From Piezodorus guildinii (taxonomy: Eukaryota > Arthropoda > Insecta > Hemiptera > Pentatomidae): a stretch of DNA of 64,000 nt. Under the pieces are notes generated by a model. The model ran no database searches. It was not told the origin of the DNA and was given only the letters and a program-made list of their open reading frames with translations. Both the position numbers and the translations under genes were made by a program. Where the stretch lies: the NCBI GenBank assembly GCA_023052935.1, contig CM041297.1:111591563-111655562 (forward strand), read 5' to 3'. Of the stretch, positions 1 through 9,734 are shown piece after piece. The first letter of the stretch is position 1, and every line of letters starts with the position of its first letter.

Positions 1-416
1 CCTTCTGATTTTTTTTTAAATTTACTATCAATAACAAAGAATTAAATAATTTACCCACCTGCTAATAATGGCTTAATATGGTTTAAGGCAGAACCAGCAC
101 ATTATTTTAATTTTTTTGTCATTATTACCATCGTATTAACAAGGTAATACGATGAAATATAATGCTCATTAATTATGAATCCCAAATCGTTTTATGTAAA
201 TAATACTTAAGTATATATATTAAAAATGATTTTATTTCGATTTTTTCCTGTTCCCACCGAATAATGGAGTATATCATTACCGGTGTCACCGAATAAGGAA
301 GACCACGCCAAATTCCTTAAGTTATCGATAGATGACTGTGTCGCTGTCCTTGTGGTGCCATTGAAGGGAGTGGTCCTCTTGCTTTCCTACCGGTCATCGC
401 CGCTCTCTCTATGAAC

Positions 417-418
<2 letters not shown>
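1..418. other. AT-rich intergenic DNA
   Basis: No gene, transposon signature or RNA gene is recognisable here. The sequence is AT-rich with short A and T runs; both strands are broken by stops. Confidence 0.5.
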
Positions 419-495
<77 letters not shown>

Positions 496-524
496 AGAGA
501 GATAGAGAGAGAGAGAGAGAGAGT
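419..524. repeat. Compound (AT)n-(AG)n microsatellite
   Basis: About 50 bp of pure AT dinucleotide is followed directly by about 55 bp of AG dinucleotide with a few interruptions. A minus-strand ORF read through it consists only of repeat-derived Ile/Tyr and Ser/Leu runs and is not a gene. Confidence 0.95.
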
Positions 525-526
525 GA

Positions 527-1075
527 GAGGATGGAATAGAAAACAAAACAAATTTATTCTGGAACTGGAACCCTTAAGAGTAACGGTTATGTACAATTGA
601 AATATATAATATGTCTGGCCTACATAAGTATTACACAACAAAAAATAACCAACAATAAAAAAAAAATCTTTTGAAAACAACTGTGTTCAAAAAATCAATT
701 GAAAAATAAAATTAAAATTTTTTATTCATTCAAATTTTGATATCGAGAATCGAAATATCACTATTGTTGAACGTCTGTTTGAGATGACATAAAATGTTGG
801 AAAAGTTGGGATTTGACTGAGGATAGACATAGACATGCGGATAACGGTAGGTAGAGAATTCCAGTTGATAGTAGAGTGAATAATATGGGAACGATCAAAA
901 CTTTTAGATCTGTGGATAGGATAGGTAAAGAAACTTTTTTCAAGTTAGAGGATTGAGGATTTAAATTGACAGAGACTGAATGTAGTAGGGATGCTGGGAG
1001 TATGATCCTTGGAAATATTCCTTTTTTGAATTGATAAAGGGATCCAATTTAACTAGTCGTGTAAGTGAATTGCCG
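527..1075 (-). pseudogene. LINE 3' end: RT C-terminal remnant and tail
   Basis: On the minus strand one broken frame around 760-945 reads a motif of the form STINWNSLPTVIR. This is the conserved xxWNSLPxxxR block found near the C-terminus of many non-LTR retrotransposon RTs. Downstream, around 560-620, comes a tail block (TATGTACAATTGAAATATAT on the plus strand) that is repeated almost exactly at 24748-24770. It lies next to a short GGAAC/GGAACC imperfect repeat and an A-rich end. The reading frame has stops and shifts, and nothing upstream of the C-terminus is recognisable, so this is a 5'-truncated dead copy. Confidence 0.5.
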
Positions 1076-1353
1076 AATCTTGAGGAAATTCATAATTCAC
1101 TTCAGTCTGTCCTCAAGCACAGCCGAGAGGACCACCATAAACCACACATCAATAGTCAAAGTGGGTAGATAGTGAAAGAAGATGACGCGAGCTATAGAAA
1201 AATGTATTGGTATACAATAGTAGATAGAAAGTATATTCGTAATTAGGAGCGTGAGAAGAAAATATGAGAACTTGATAGAAAACCGTCATCGTTTAAATAT
1301 CAGCAAAGGATATGGTGGTAAAAAAAAATAAATAAAAACTGATAAAACTCGAG
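1076..1353. other. Unassigned flank, possibly more LINE remnant
   Basis: No clear ORF or repeat boundary. It may be older, unreadable sequence of the LINE remnant to its left. Confidence 0.3.
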
Positions 1354-1746
1354 ATGCCCAAAGAAATCACGTTCTTTACAAAAAGAGATCCCCATTTAAA
1401 ATGCTATAAAAACAAAACATCTAGCACGATCTATTTTTTTGGGTTCCGACATCAAGGCTTTCCGAGAAGATACCATTTAGAAATACGTGCTCTAAATCAG
1501 GAATCGTTGATGATGGTAATAAAGCCTTCGCTAAATTATCAAAAGCGGACTCTAATAGCCCTCAATGGAACCTTCTCCCCTCCCAAATTAAAAAAAAAAG
1601 TAAAAGACCACAAGGAGCTTCGAGGGTTCAAAGCATCAGACATTGATGTAACAGAGTGGCTGGATAAGATATCAAACTTCGTCAAAAACATTAGTCTCAA
1701 CGCAATCCATTTAACCTACCATAAAATCTCAATACCTAAAATTTGA
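1354..1746 (+). CDS. Unrecognised 130-codon ORF
   Basis: An ATG-to-TGA ORF of 130 codons, basic and lysine-rich. It has an N-terminal half with Phe/Arg/Tyr and a C-terminal half ending in an amphipathic stretch (TEWLDKISNFVKN). I do not recognise a family. It has no signal peptide and no zinc-binding pattern. Codon use is AT-rich, like the surrounding DNA, so it could be chance or part of a decayed transposon. The second unrecognised ORF, 2683-2949, also ends in a hydrophobic Ile/Leu/Asn segment, but I see no firm homology between them. Confidence 0.2.
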   Translation: MPKEITFFTKRDPHLKCYKNKTSSTIYFFGFRHQGFPRRYHLEIRALNQESLMMVIKPSLNYQKRTLIALNGTFSPPKLKKKVKDHKELRGFKASDIDVTEWLDKISNFVKNISLNAIHLTYHKISIPKI

Positions 1747-1749
1747 AAT

Positions 1750-2640
1750 AATTTTTAACTGTTATATTTTACTTTTTTTTTTAAATAATCATTATCATTA
1801 TCATTATTTGCAAGGTTACCATACGCGTTGAGTACAAGAAAAATAATAGACAAGAAAGTATTTAAAAAAGGCAGAAAATAAGTTGTTGTTTTTTTTTGGG
1901 CGGAGAATATTCTGATATAAAATTCATTAACGACTAAAAGCTAGAGAATGGAAATTTACAAACTTTAATTGATATTGCAATATTTAGTTTATTTTTGGAA
2001 TATCAGTTTATTTTAACAATATTCTGTTTTATTTCTGAATAATTCAAATACTTTTCTCAATATAAATTCAAGAAAGGACTGCGTTTGGGAGCCATTACTG
2101 AGAAGTAAAGGTTACCTTAACGCCACTGGATAAACAAACAACAAAAAGAAAAACATAATTTTGTTTAATAGAAGAAATTTACGAAGCGTAGTTTTTAATG
2201 TTTAAAAAATTGTTACATACCAAACGTGATATCAATTAACAGATAAATAAGCGTTTCGATCCTTGTTTATCTATTTTAAAATAAGAGTCTAAACGAAACC
2301 GGGTTATTTTCTTTTAATTTTAAAAATACAGTGGTGATAATGTTTAACTTGGTACCGTATGAGAACAGCTTATTGTCCAGTGTTACCACAAATCAACTTA
2401 ATCCCTGAAATACTAACGAGTTCTGTTTAAAAAATATATTAAAAATGTTTATAGTTCATGAGTCGTAAACAGAAATACTTAATTTGCACAGTTGAAGCAT
2501 AAGTATTACTAGACGTTAATTTTTAATAAAGCAATTCATTATTATTTCTATTAACAATCAACTATTTTTTAAGCATCATATAGTATTATTCATAAAGTTA
2601 AATAATCTTATTTATTACATTGTAAATCAATTAATTTATC
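1750..2640. other. AT-rich intergenic DNA
   Basis: Nothing supported. A short ATT/ATC trinucleotide run lies near 1785-1808 and there are many A/T runs. Confidence 0.5.
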
Positions 2641-2682
2641 AGAAACGAACTCCGGTCCGGGAAGATATGTAGTCCAGATGCT

Positions 2683-2949
2683 GTGGATGGCACCGAGGAC
2701 ACACGTAGAGCTCTTACATTCCGAAACGTCGTAATACAGAAGAAACGATTTAGACACGCAGGTTGCCCTTTGTTACGTCTCCAACGGTCTCAGTTCAATC
2801 TGAAGCTCAGATTCACAGCTATAGGCTCAGGAATACTAGCAGATCTAAACGTAGATTCATTTGAAAGTATAGATGAATTCCTATCAAATATATTAAACAT
2901 TATATCCTTGAGCTCTGTTCTTTTCACCAACTATATTACATTATATTAA
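2683..2949 (+). CDS. Unrecognised 88-codon ORF
   Basis: This plus-strand ORF has a more GC-rich first half (2655-2830), unlike the AT-rich flanks. The peptide is Arg-rich at first (KKRFRHAGCPLLRLQRS), then ends in a hydrophobic Ile/Leu/Asn segment. The base-composition step suggests imported or formerly coding sequence, probably a transposon fragment. No family is recognised, and the chosen start is simply the first ATG of the open frame, with no supporting context. Confidence 0.2.
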   Translation: MDGTEDTRRALTFRNVVIQKKRFRHAGCPLLRLQRSQFNLKLRFTAIGSGILADLNVDSFESIDEFLSNILNIISLSSVLFTNYITLY

Positions 2950-3393
2950 CACAAATAATAATATAAGTTAAAAGATAAAATAAAGACAAAAAATTTTTAA
3001 TTTTTTTAAATAAAAGTTATGTTCGTCCTTGGTTTATTAATGAATGACGCATTGAAGATTCAATTATCCTTGCTTCCAAAATAAATAAATATAACAACGT
3101 TGAAGACGAACCAAAACAAACAACGATATTGCTGAGATAGATATGATTCATTAACGATGAATTATTTATCTAAGAATAATAAATATTTTTTAGATTCAAA
3201 TGTGCCTTGGATACGGTTAGGCTGCCTTTAGTTGTAACGAGAAAGGGTTTCTTTTTGTGTAAGAGAACACCTTCTAATTATTCGAAGGCTGTTGCGCTGA
3301 ACTTCATGACGTAACGCAATCCAACCACCTGTAATTACTAACTGCTCAGCTGATTTCCTCAACTTAGAGCCTAGAAACAATTATAGAATATTA
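2950..3393. other. AT-rich intergenic DNA
   Basis: No feature supported apart from background A/T runs. Confidence 0.5.
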
Positions 3394-3413
3394 TATGTGT
3401 GTGTGTTATATAT

Positions 3414-3476
<63 letters not shown>
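3394..3476. repeat. (GT)n/(TA)n microsatellite
   Basis: A short GT run leads into an interrupted TA dinucleotide tract. Confidence 0.9.
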
Positions 3477-3478
<2 letters not shown>

Positions 3479-4038
3479 TATTCATAATCCAACTGAATTG
3501 CGTAGGTATAAATGTTTCGTTGCTAAATGGTTATTATTTAAAATGTTAAAAATAATTCTATGCATATCTCGTATCATATTCGATTATCGAAAGTGAGTTT
3601 ACAGAATGAGTGCTAATAAAAACATATTAATGTAAGGAAGTACAAAAGTAACATAAAAAAAAGAATCAATTCTAGTGTGATAAATAAAACTTCTTTACTT
3701 GTCAAACTTTCATTGGAGTCTTTTTCTAAGTTTGCTCATGCAGATTAAAATACTTTGAAACTGAATCACTTTTAATTAAATAAAAAACAATCGAAACTAC
3801 TAAAGTGTGTCCTAAAATTAACACAAAGTTTAAATTCAATTCGGTCCGTCAATGTTATATTTTTCTTTGTCAATTTAACTATTGATAGTTTAGTGTTAGT
3901 AAAAATGGAGGCTGATGAAAGAGAATAAATAATTATAATGCCGCATACTTACTCGAAGATTAATAGATCAGTGACCTACTAGCTGAGTCACTTCCCGTAG
4001 TATTACGCATTATATTTCCCTTATGTTAAGTATTAGTA
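3477..4038. other. AT-rich intergenic DNA
   Basis: Nothing recognised. Confidence 0.45.
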
Positions 4039-4104
4039 GATGAGAAGTTAGTTGAGGATGCAGTCAAATTAACAGACAATTAAGTAGAAAGTTAATTCAA
4101 TAAT

Positions 4105-4143
4105 GCCGACGTTTCTGCCTAAATTTTAGGCCTTCTTCAGGGC
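4105..4143 (-). ncRNA. Hammerhead ribozyme-like core
   Basis: Read on the minus strand: stem I strand GCC, then CTGAAGA (the C3-U-G-A-N-G-A core), then a helix II of the form GCCTAAA/TTTAGGC, then GAAAC, then GTC, then the matching stem I strand GGC. All invariant hammerhead positions are present, including a canonical GUC cleavage triplet. Stem III would be only two base pairs, as is usual for the minimal type I hammerheads of Penelope-like elements, which tend to act as dimers. Confidence 0.6.
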
Positions 4144-4342
4144 TATAAAACAAAAGATAACAACCAGTAGTAGAATACAATATATATAAATATGATAATT
4201 AAAAGAAATTATACTGATAATTAGAAACAAAATGAAACTTTGTGGATGTAATTAGTTGACCGTTGAGAATTACTGGAAGGAATTAGTCCGGGTGGCGGTC
4301 ATTAAATGAAACAACTAAATAGTTTCAACTATTTTATTGTTT

Positions 4343-4381
4343 GCCAACGTTTCTACCCCCTTTGTGGGTCATCATCAGGGC
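4343..4381 (-). ncRNA. Hammerhead ribozyme-like core, tandem copy 1
   Basis: Same layout as the copy 76 bp to the right, with one change at the end of helix II (GTA instead of GTC before GAAAC). CTGATGA, GAAAC and GTT are all present on the minus strand. Confidence 0.5.
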
Positions 4382-4418
4382 GCATGGTGGGAGAATGGAA
4401 ACTACTATTTTATTGTTT

Positions 4419-4457
4419 GCCAACGTTTCGACCCCCTTTGTGGGTCATCATCAGGGC
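4419..4457 (-). ncRNA. Hammerhead ribozyme-like core, tandem copy 2
   Basis: Minus strand: GCC stem I, CTGATGA, helix II GACCC/GGGTC, GAAAC, GTT, GGC stem I. All core positions match the hammerhead consensus. With copy 1 on the same strand 76 bp away, one transcript would carry two cores. Confidence 0.6.
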
Positions 4458-4509
4458 GCATGGTGGGAGAATGGAAACTACAAGCTCAGTTTCCATTCTC
4501 CCACCATGC

Positions 4510-4548
4510 GCCCTGATGATGACCCACAAAGGGGGTCGAAACGTTGGC
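4510..4548 (+). ncRNA. Hammerhead ribozyme-like core, right arm
   Basis: Plus-strand mirror of the minus-strand cores: GCC (4510-4512), CTGATGA (4513-4519), helix II GACCC/GGGTC, GAAAC (4538-4542), GTT, GGC (4546-4548). Confidence 0.6.
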
Positions 4549-4690
4549 AAACAATAAAATAGTTGAAACTATTTAGTTGTTTCATTTAATGACCGCCACC
4601 CGGACTAATTCCTTCCAAAAATGAAACTTTAGTTGAGTTTATACTTAATTGTGTGTTAATTTGACTCCACCCTTAACTAACTTCTCCTCT

Positions 4691-5346
4691 ATAAACACAT
4701 AGCCAACCATTCACACTTCATTAAGTATTAATACATCTTGACCAAATTATTACTGTTTATTCTTATCAGGACTTAAAAATAGTGCTTGATAAACACTAAT
4801 CAAATATTTTCAAAATAATAAATTTATAAAATAATAATACACAATATAAAAAATCAATAGGATATATACAAAGTTTAAAAGCAAATGAACGTCTGAAAAG
4901 CACCTAAAGTAAAAAAAAAAAATTGAATCATCAGTCATACATCTTATTTGTCAAAAATTAAAGATTGGAACAGTGACAGACTTCTTAAGTGCAATAAACC
5001 TAATAATAATTAAAATATCATAAGCATAAAATAATAATACCCGCGCTACTGTTTACAAGTTAGATTTCTATTACAGCCTTATAGAATCGAGGAAATAGAT
5101 TAAACAGTCCAATGAATATGCGGAACAGTCTCGCAACTTTGGACCTGACACAGATACCTCTTACCACATCATATATTAAAATCTGGACCGACCTAATGAA
5201 TTGATAGTCCGATTCCAATCTTATGTTTTATTGGCATTATACGTGATCTGTCAATAAAGGAGGCGAAGAAAAAATAAAACATTTGTCGAAGGAATCCTGT
5301 ATATACATTTAAAGAATAAAAAGCATTCGACCTTATTATGATGGAA
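4691..5346. other. AT-rich intergenic DNA
   Basis: Nothing recognised. Confidence 0.5.
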
Positions 5347-5601
5347 GAGCGGCGTGGTACAGTAGATAGAGCACTAGTCTCCTGTTCTGCGGGTTCTGGG
5401 TTCAAATCCATCCGTATTAGAATATTATTGATTCTGTTTGTCAGCCAGGAAGGATGCCTAGAGTATGGAAACTTTCCTGGGACAGAAACAGCCTCTATAT
5501 AAAGTTTGTATCCAAAAATAAGGAAAAACCTGGCAGATGAACATGATCTCGGCCTAATCACCTCATTGTACGGCCGTTGGCCTAAAAACAATACGAATCA
5601 G
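5347..5601 (+). mobile_element. tRNA-derived SINE, family B
   Basis: A tRNA-like head carries an A-box-like TGGTACAGTAGAT (5355-5367) and a clear B box GGTTCAAATCC (5399-5409), the internal RNA polymerase III promoter arrangement. The body ends in a block of the form CTAATCACCTCATTGTACGG followed by AAAACAATACGAATCA. The element at 40531-40770 has a related head and the same tail block, so the two define one family. No protein is expected; mobilisation would need a partner LINE. Confidence 0.65.
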
Positions 5602-5609
5602 TACCAAGT

Positions 5610-5964
5610 CCAAGACTCTTTATGGTTTTCCGGGTATTAATTGGAAATAACCGGATCCATATTTACTGGAATAATGTATCAATGATTTACTAGTCAATGA
5701 TTTAGGTTTAAATTAATTCAAATCAGTGGGATCTGATCGTATTACTCCAGTATGTACGAAAATTAGTAATAATCATAAACATAGATTATGAAATGTAAAA
5801 ATGATATAAAGGAAGTAAAGAAGTGGAAACATCAGATTTTATAAACGATTGTCTTTGTTTTAATTATAGCGGCGAAAAACTGCTAATAGTTTCTGTTCTC
5901 AAATTTTTACAAAACGATTTACAGATTAGTGTTTTTAAAATGTAAAGGAAACAAAAATTAAATT
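5610..5964. other. AT-rich intergenic DNA
   Basis: Nothing recognised. Confidence 0.45.
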
Positions 5965-6006
5965 ATGATGCACTACGTTTCGGCTATAATGACATCTTTC
6001 GGTTCA
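5965..6006 (-). pseudogene. Decayed hammerhead/PLE end
   Basis: GCACTACGTTTCGGCTATAA matches the left arm of the fold-back at 7967-8246 with one substitution. The GAAAC half is kept but the CTGAAGA half is mutated (CCGAAAGA), so the ribozyme core is broken. Confidence 0.45.
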
Positions 6007-7489
6007 AAGAATAATTTTTATCTGCTAGTACAAATATAGTTTCTTTTAAAATAATCCAATTTTATATTTAGACTTTGACCTTCACCCGAAATAATCTAAA
6101 CCTAATTAATTAAAAAAATTAAGAAAATAATTAATCATATTTTTATGAGTGTTTTATATTGATATATTAAAATGTTGTATTTAAAAAATTGTTGTGGAGT
6201 GATGTAATTTTATTTTAACATGCGGCCTTCATAATACCTTGACTGTCAAACAATTATACTGATGCAAAATATAAAAATATTATAGTTATTAAACCAATTA
6301 CATTACTTCATCTTGTGCGAGTGGTATTCCATCTCAGCAATTAAAATTGATTATTTTTTGTCATTTAATGTAATAAAGGCTACTCACTTATTGTAATAAG
6401 TCTGGTACTATGACTCACTATAATAAGTGTGTTGTTACTTTAATGTAGTGCCACCATTGCTGAGGAAGAGAGTAGTACTCATTACTTTTAACACGAACAG
6501 GAACTTGTTGAGTTGTACTAAAAGACGCCCTTTAGTACTTTTTCTAAATCAACGTCTCAAGTATAGAAAGTATTAAAATTTCTGAAATATTTCTTCGCAG
6601 TTGTATTTTAATTTCTCCAGTTGTCCGGTGCCGAATCCGACAGCTTCGACAGTTGAGAAAGCCCGTCCTTGACGCTATGACGGAAACTGTAGGAAATTTT
6701 AGTTGCATGCATTTTACTTCTGGCCTTTGTCCAATGTGGCAGCGCTGCATTGTCACGTGTTCGTAATATTGCTGCGTGCCGTGTTAATAGCAATGTTGAT
6801 TTTAAAATCTTAACGAATAACTAATTCGAGGTTCATAATCAATGTTTCATTGACTCAATACCTCAATAATAATATCACCTCTTCATAGGTTTATAATGAA
6901 GTTATCTTTAAAATCCGAGTTGAATCTATGATCTTACAATAGTAAATGCTATATATCTGAGTCTATCTTGGTTTGATCTTTGAAAACCCAAATACCTCAC
7001 AAATCATTATATTTGTGAAGTGTATATAATTATTATAATAATATTTATTTGTTTTCGGGGTCATACCCCTACAAATTCATACTAAAGGAGTTGGTTGATA
7101 TGGTTAATATTGCACAAATACAAAAGTAAAAAAAAAAAACTAAAAACTATTTGCAGGCGTCATGAATAAAAGATAAACAAATAAACCATACCTTTTAAAA
7201 CCATGTCAAATAAAAAAAAAAAAAAAAGGTATCTCGAGGAAATTATGATTGTGTATATTTATTTATAGTTTTGAAGTTTCGAATTTTTTATTTCCTTTTC
7301 TTTTATAATATATATTTATAACAGCAAGTAACCATTAACTGATGAAGACATCGCTGTATCTAAAAATTACTATGGTTGTGAAGCTTTTATTGGAATTTTC
7401 CCTTATCTTGTACATATACTCGTAGAATAAGGCTGATTTTGGGGGAAAAATTGTCCTATAAGGATTAAAATAAATGATTTTTAATACCG
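6007..7489. other. Intergenic DNA with a GC-richer island
   Basis: Mostly AT-rich. The stretch 6600-6790 is less AT-biased and open for 60-70 codons in two minus-strand frames, but neither peptide is recognisable. It may be an old transposon fragment. Confidence 0.35.

Positions 7490-7532
<43 letters not shown>
7490..7532. repeat. (AT)n microsatellite
   Basis: About 42 bp of pure TA/AT dinucleotide. Confidence 0.9.
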
Positions 7533-7537
<5 letters not shown>

Positions 7538-8027
7538 TTATGAGAAATTTGGAAAATGTTTAAGAAGCAGACACATAATATATCTTTCCCACATATAATA
7601 CTATCTGTATCCCTATGGAATTCCATTCCTTCTTATATCCCGGACTTTAAAACTCTAAAAACATTTAAATCCTGACTATTCAGCCACCTCCTATCCATTT
7701 TATTTTCAAAGAATCTTTAATAAGCTAATTTCAGTGAAAAATAAATAAATATATACAGAACAAATAGACTGTATTTATTATATTATACACATTTAACACC
7801 AAGTATTATTTGGATTATTAAGTTTTCAAAGACGTAATATTAACTCATATATTATTTTAGAAAAATTCAGAAGTATTATAATTCCTTTTTATATCAAAAC
7901 TATATATATATACTTTTTTTTTTAGTTTAATGTATTCCATTTTACTATTTTTTAAATTTTAATTTGTTATGAATAAAATTGGAGGCTGATGTTTACTTCA
8001 CCACTATTTTAATGAGAAAAAAAATTC

Positions 8028-8063
8028 GCACTACGTTTCGGCTACAATGCCATCTTCAGGTGC
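8028..8063 (-). ncRNA. Hammerhead ribozyme-like core
   Basis: Minus strand: CTGAAGA, helix II GGC/GCC, GAAAC, GTA, then GTGCG. The core is intact; stem I pairing is weak. Confidence 0.45.
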
Positions 8064-8149
8064 AGTGGAACAACTTAGATTTAGTGTGATTTAGACATGT
8101 GGTTTTGACTGGTAAGCAGCTACTCACACTAAATCTAAGTTATTCCACT

Positions 8150-8188
8150 GAACCTGAAGATGGCATTGTAGCCGAAACGTAGTGCGAA
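8150..8188 (+). ncRNA. Hammerhead ribozyme-like core
   Basis: Plus strand: CTGAAGA (8154-8160), helix II GGC (8162-8164) and GCC (8171-8173), GAAAC (8174-8178), GTA. Stem I is poorly supported (about two pairs), so activity is doubtful. Confidence 0.45.
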
Positions 8189-8364
8189 TTTTTTTTCTCA
8201 TTAAAATAGTGGGGAAGTAGACATCAGCCTCCAATTTTATTCATAAAAATTTGACCTTCACCTAAAAGAATCTACACCTTATATTTTAAATTGTTATTAG
8301 AATTTATCTCTTGAGATATTTTATTTGTTTGATTCTATTGGTCATAGTTATTTTACACTGAGAA

Positions 8365-8440
8365 TCTAAAGTCCGTTATTTATTTCTTGTTATGTTATTC
8401 CGAAGGGACTTGTCCCAAAATAATTAAAGAATTATTGTTA
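8365..8440 (+). repeat. LINE 3' tail with GGGAC/GTCCC hairpin
   Basis: The block TTATTCCGAAGGGACTTGTC, then CCAAAATAAT, matches the end of the LINE fragment at 11043-11605 and the tail at 20575-20612. GGGAC and GTCCC pair in a small hairpin just before the A/T-rich end. Only the 3' tail of the copy remains. Confidence 0.5.
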
Positions 8441-8444
8441 ATAT

Positions 8445-9446
8445 TTAATACAGACCAACAGTTTTTTAACTTAATTAATTATGATAAAATCAAATTTATT
8501 CTATAATTTATTTACTGTTTGATTATTAGACGCTACAGTAATTTTATTCTACATCGGATGAGTTGTGGGCTCTCAACTCAATCCTAATCTAATCCAACAA
8601 CTAAGTGAAAATCTATTACTATATTATACCAGAGCTTGCCAATCACTAACGTCAGTGAACATTTGAGGAAAAAATATTTGTAGGTTGAATTGGGCCGTCA
8701 AACACAAGGGGCTGATATTTTTTTTTACCCATCCGGTATATTGAATGGAATGGACGAGCCTATGAAAGAGCAACCCCTTGTCCAAATACCATCAAAGACC
8801 CATCCGTCGGGTAGTCTATGAACTCTATGAATGGGAACCCCGGCGGCGAAATAAACCGAAAAAAGGAAAAAAAGGTCTTTAATTTTTTGTCCTATCTTTG
8901 ATCTTTTGTCGACATCCCGGCTAAGAGTGAGGATAAAAAGGGTGAACCATAACACAGGTGGGCCGTATCAAATCGGAGCTTCAACTTTATAATCTTTCCG
9001 CGGGTCACACGATCCATTGATGTTCTTACCAAGCTTCGCGACCTCTCCTCAGTGACCTGCAGTTCTCATTAGCATGATTTCTCTGCCCAGGAATTCTTAA
9101 GTCATTAACACGTGCACTACTTATCTGATGGAAAGATATTTTACGTATTTTCCTTAGGGGAACTTTAGCTTAATAAAACATCTTGACTGAGATCGAATTA
9201 AAGCTGGCGTGTGCTAAACATTTTACAATTATATTTTCACTGAAACTGGCTAATAGTGTGCATATAATCTCCAAGTGGCATTATACCAGGAATACCAATA
9301 CCATGGAATTTATAGTTTTTGACAATTGTATGAAACAAATATTTTGCTTAACCTCTTCAGGGAAATTTTTTTCAAATGACACTTTTGTTTGTTTTTTACC
9401 ATTTATGCAACTTATGTTATTGCAAATAAAAAATCAAAGATAATGT
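8445..9446. other. Intergenic DNA, partly GC-richer
   Basis: The stretch 8690-9120 is less AT-rich and contains a 76-codon minus-strand ORF that I do not recognise. Otherwise nothing supported. Confidence 0.35.
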
Positions 9447-9730
9447 GGGAGTTACCTGTAGCATGGTGGTTAGCACAACAGCCTCCTATGCCCAAGGTTC
9501 AAACCCGCAGGTGGTCCTAGGATTTTTTAATGGGAGTAACAAGTTCTTAGTTATGCCGTCCTTCGGAGGGGACGTTAAAAGGTGGTACCGAGCCTGTGCG
9601 ATGTCAGGTACTCGTTAAAGATCCGTATCCTAATTAAACCTGGATAGGCAAAGTTTAGGACTCCCACTGTAGCATCGTCCGATTAGCCATATAAGCATAA
9701 AGAGACGTTAAATAAATAAACAAACAAAAA
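9447..9730 (+). mobile_element. tRNA-derived SINE, family A (most complete copy)
   Basis: The head has an A-box-like TAGCATGGTGG (9459-9469) and a B box GGTTCAAACCC (9496-9506). The middle contains TATGCCGTCCTTCGGAGGGG. The 3' part contains GGACTCCCACTGTAGCATCG, then a TTAGCC block, and ends GACGTTAAATAAATAAAC. Related copies lie at 12311-12556, 34185-34284, 35441-35711 and 37604-37692. The end GACGTTAA plus (AAAC)-like tail recalls the 3' end of the I-like LINE at 17535 (AACGCC, AAAC repeats), which hints at a LINE partner, but this is inference. Confidence 0.75.
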
Positions 9731-9734
9731 TAAT

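Larger units (their letters stand above)
4275..4616. mobile_element. Nested fold-back Penelope-like element with duplicated hammerheads
   Basis: A near-perfect long hairpin. The left arm starts GGAAGGAATTAGTCCGGGTG, and the right arm ends with its exact inverted complement at 4616. The left arm contains a 76-bp tandem duplication (units starting at about 4331 and 4407), so three hammerhead-like cores are present, two on the minus strand and one on the plus strand. The pattern of GTTTGCCAACGTTTC, a CCCC-rich helix and CATCATCAGGG is characteristic of Penelope-like terminal repeats. No protein is encoded; the short ORFs across it are read-through of the repeats. It sits inside the outer fold-back 4039-4690. 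Confidence 0.65.
4039..4690. mobile_element. Fold-back Penelope-like derivative (outer element)
   Basis: The left arm, about 4039-4100 (GAGAAGTTAGTTGAGGATGC onward), is the inverted complement of the right arm, about 4628-4690 (ending TTAACTAACTTCTC). Identity is high over roughly 60 bp, including the block AGTCAAATTAACA. Just inside the left arm sits a minus-strand hammerhead-like core (4105-4143). The same arms recur at 53684-53917, and one arm recurs in decayed form at 37499-37597, so this is a family. The RT and endonuclease are absent, which makes it a non-autonomous remnant. A second fold-back element of a different family is nested inside. Penelope-like ancestry is inferred from the ribozyme core and arm layout. 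Confidence 0.6.
7967..8246. mobile_element. Fold-back PLE-type element, second family
   Basis: Two 123-bp arms, 7967-8089 and 8124-8246, are inverted complements with only a few mismatches and are separated by a 34-bp loop. Each arm contains a hammerhead-like core, on opposite strands. The arm sequence (TTCGCACTACGTTTCGGCTA) differs from the fold-backs at 4-4.7 kb, so this is a separate family. There is no coding capacity. Penelope-like origin is inferred from the ribozyme core and inverted layout. Confidence 0.6.

Noticed and set aside
387..680. 97-codon minus-strand ORF
   Set aside because: Most of it is translation of the AT/AG microsatellite; no independent evidence.
4306..4562. Two ORFs of 73-83 codons
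   Set aside because: They are read-through of the inverted and tandem PLE repeats; peptide repeats mirror the DNA repeats.
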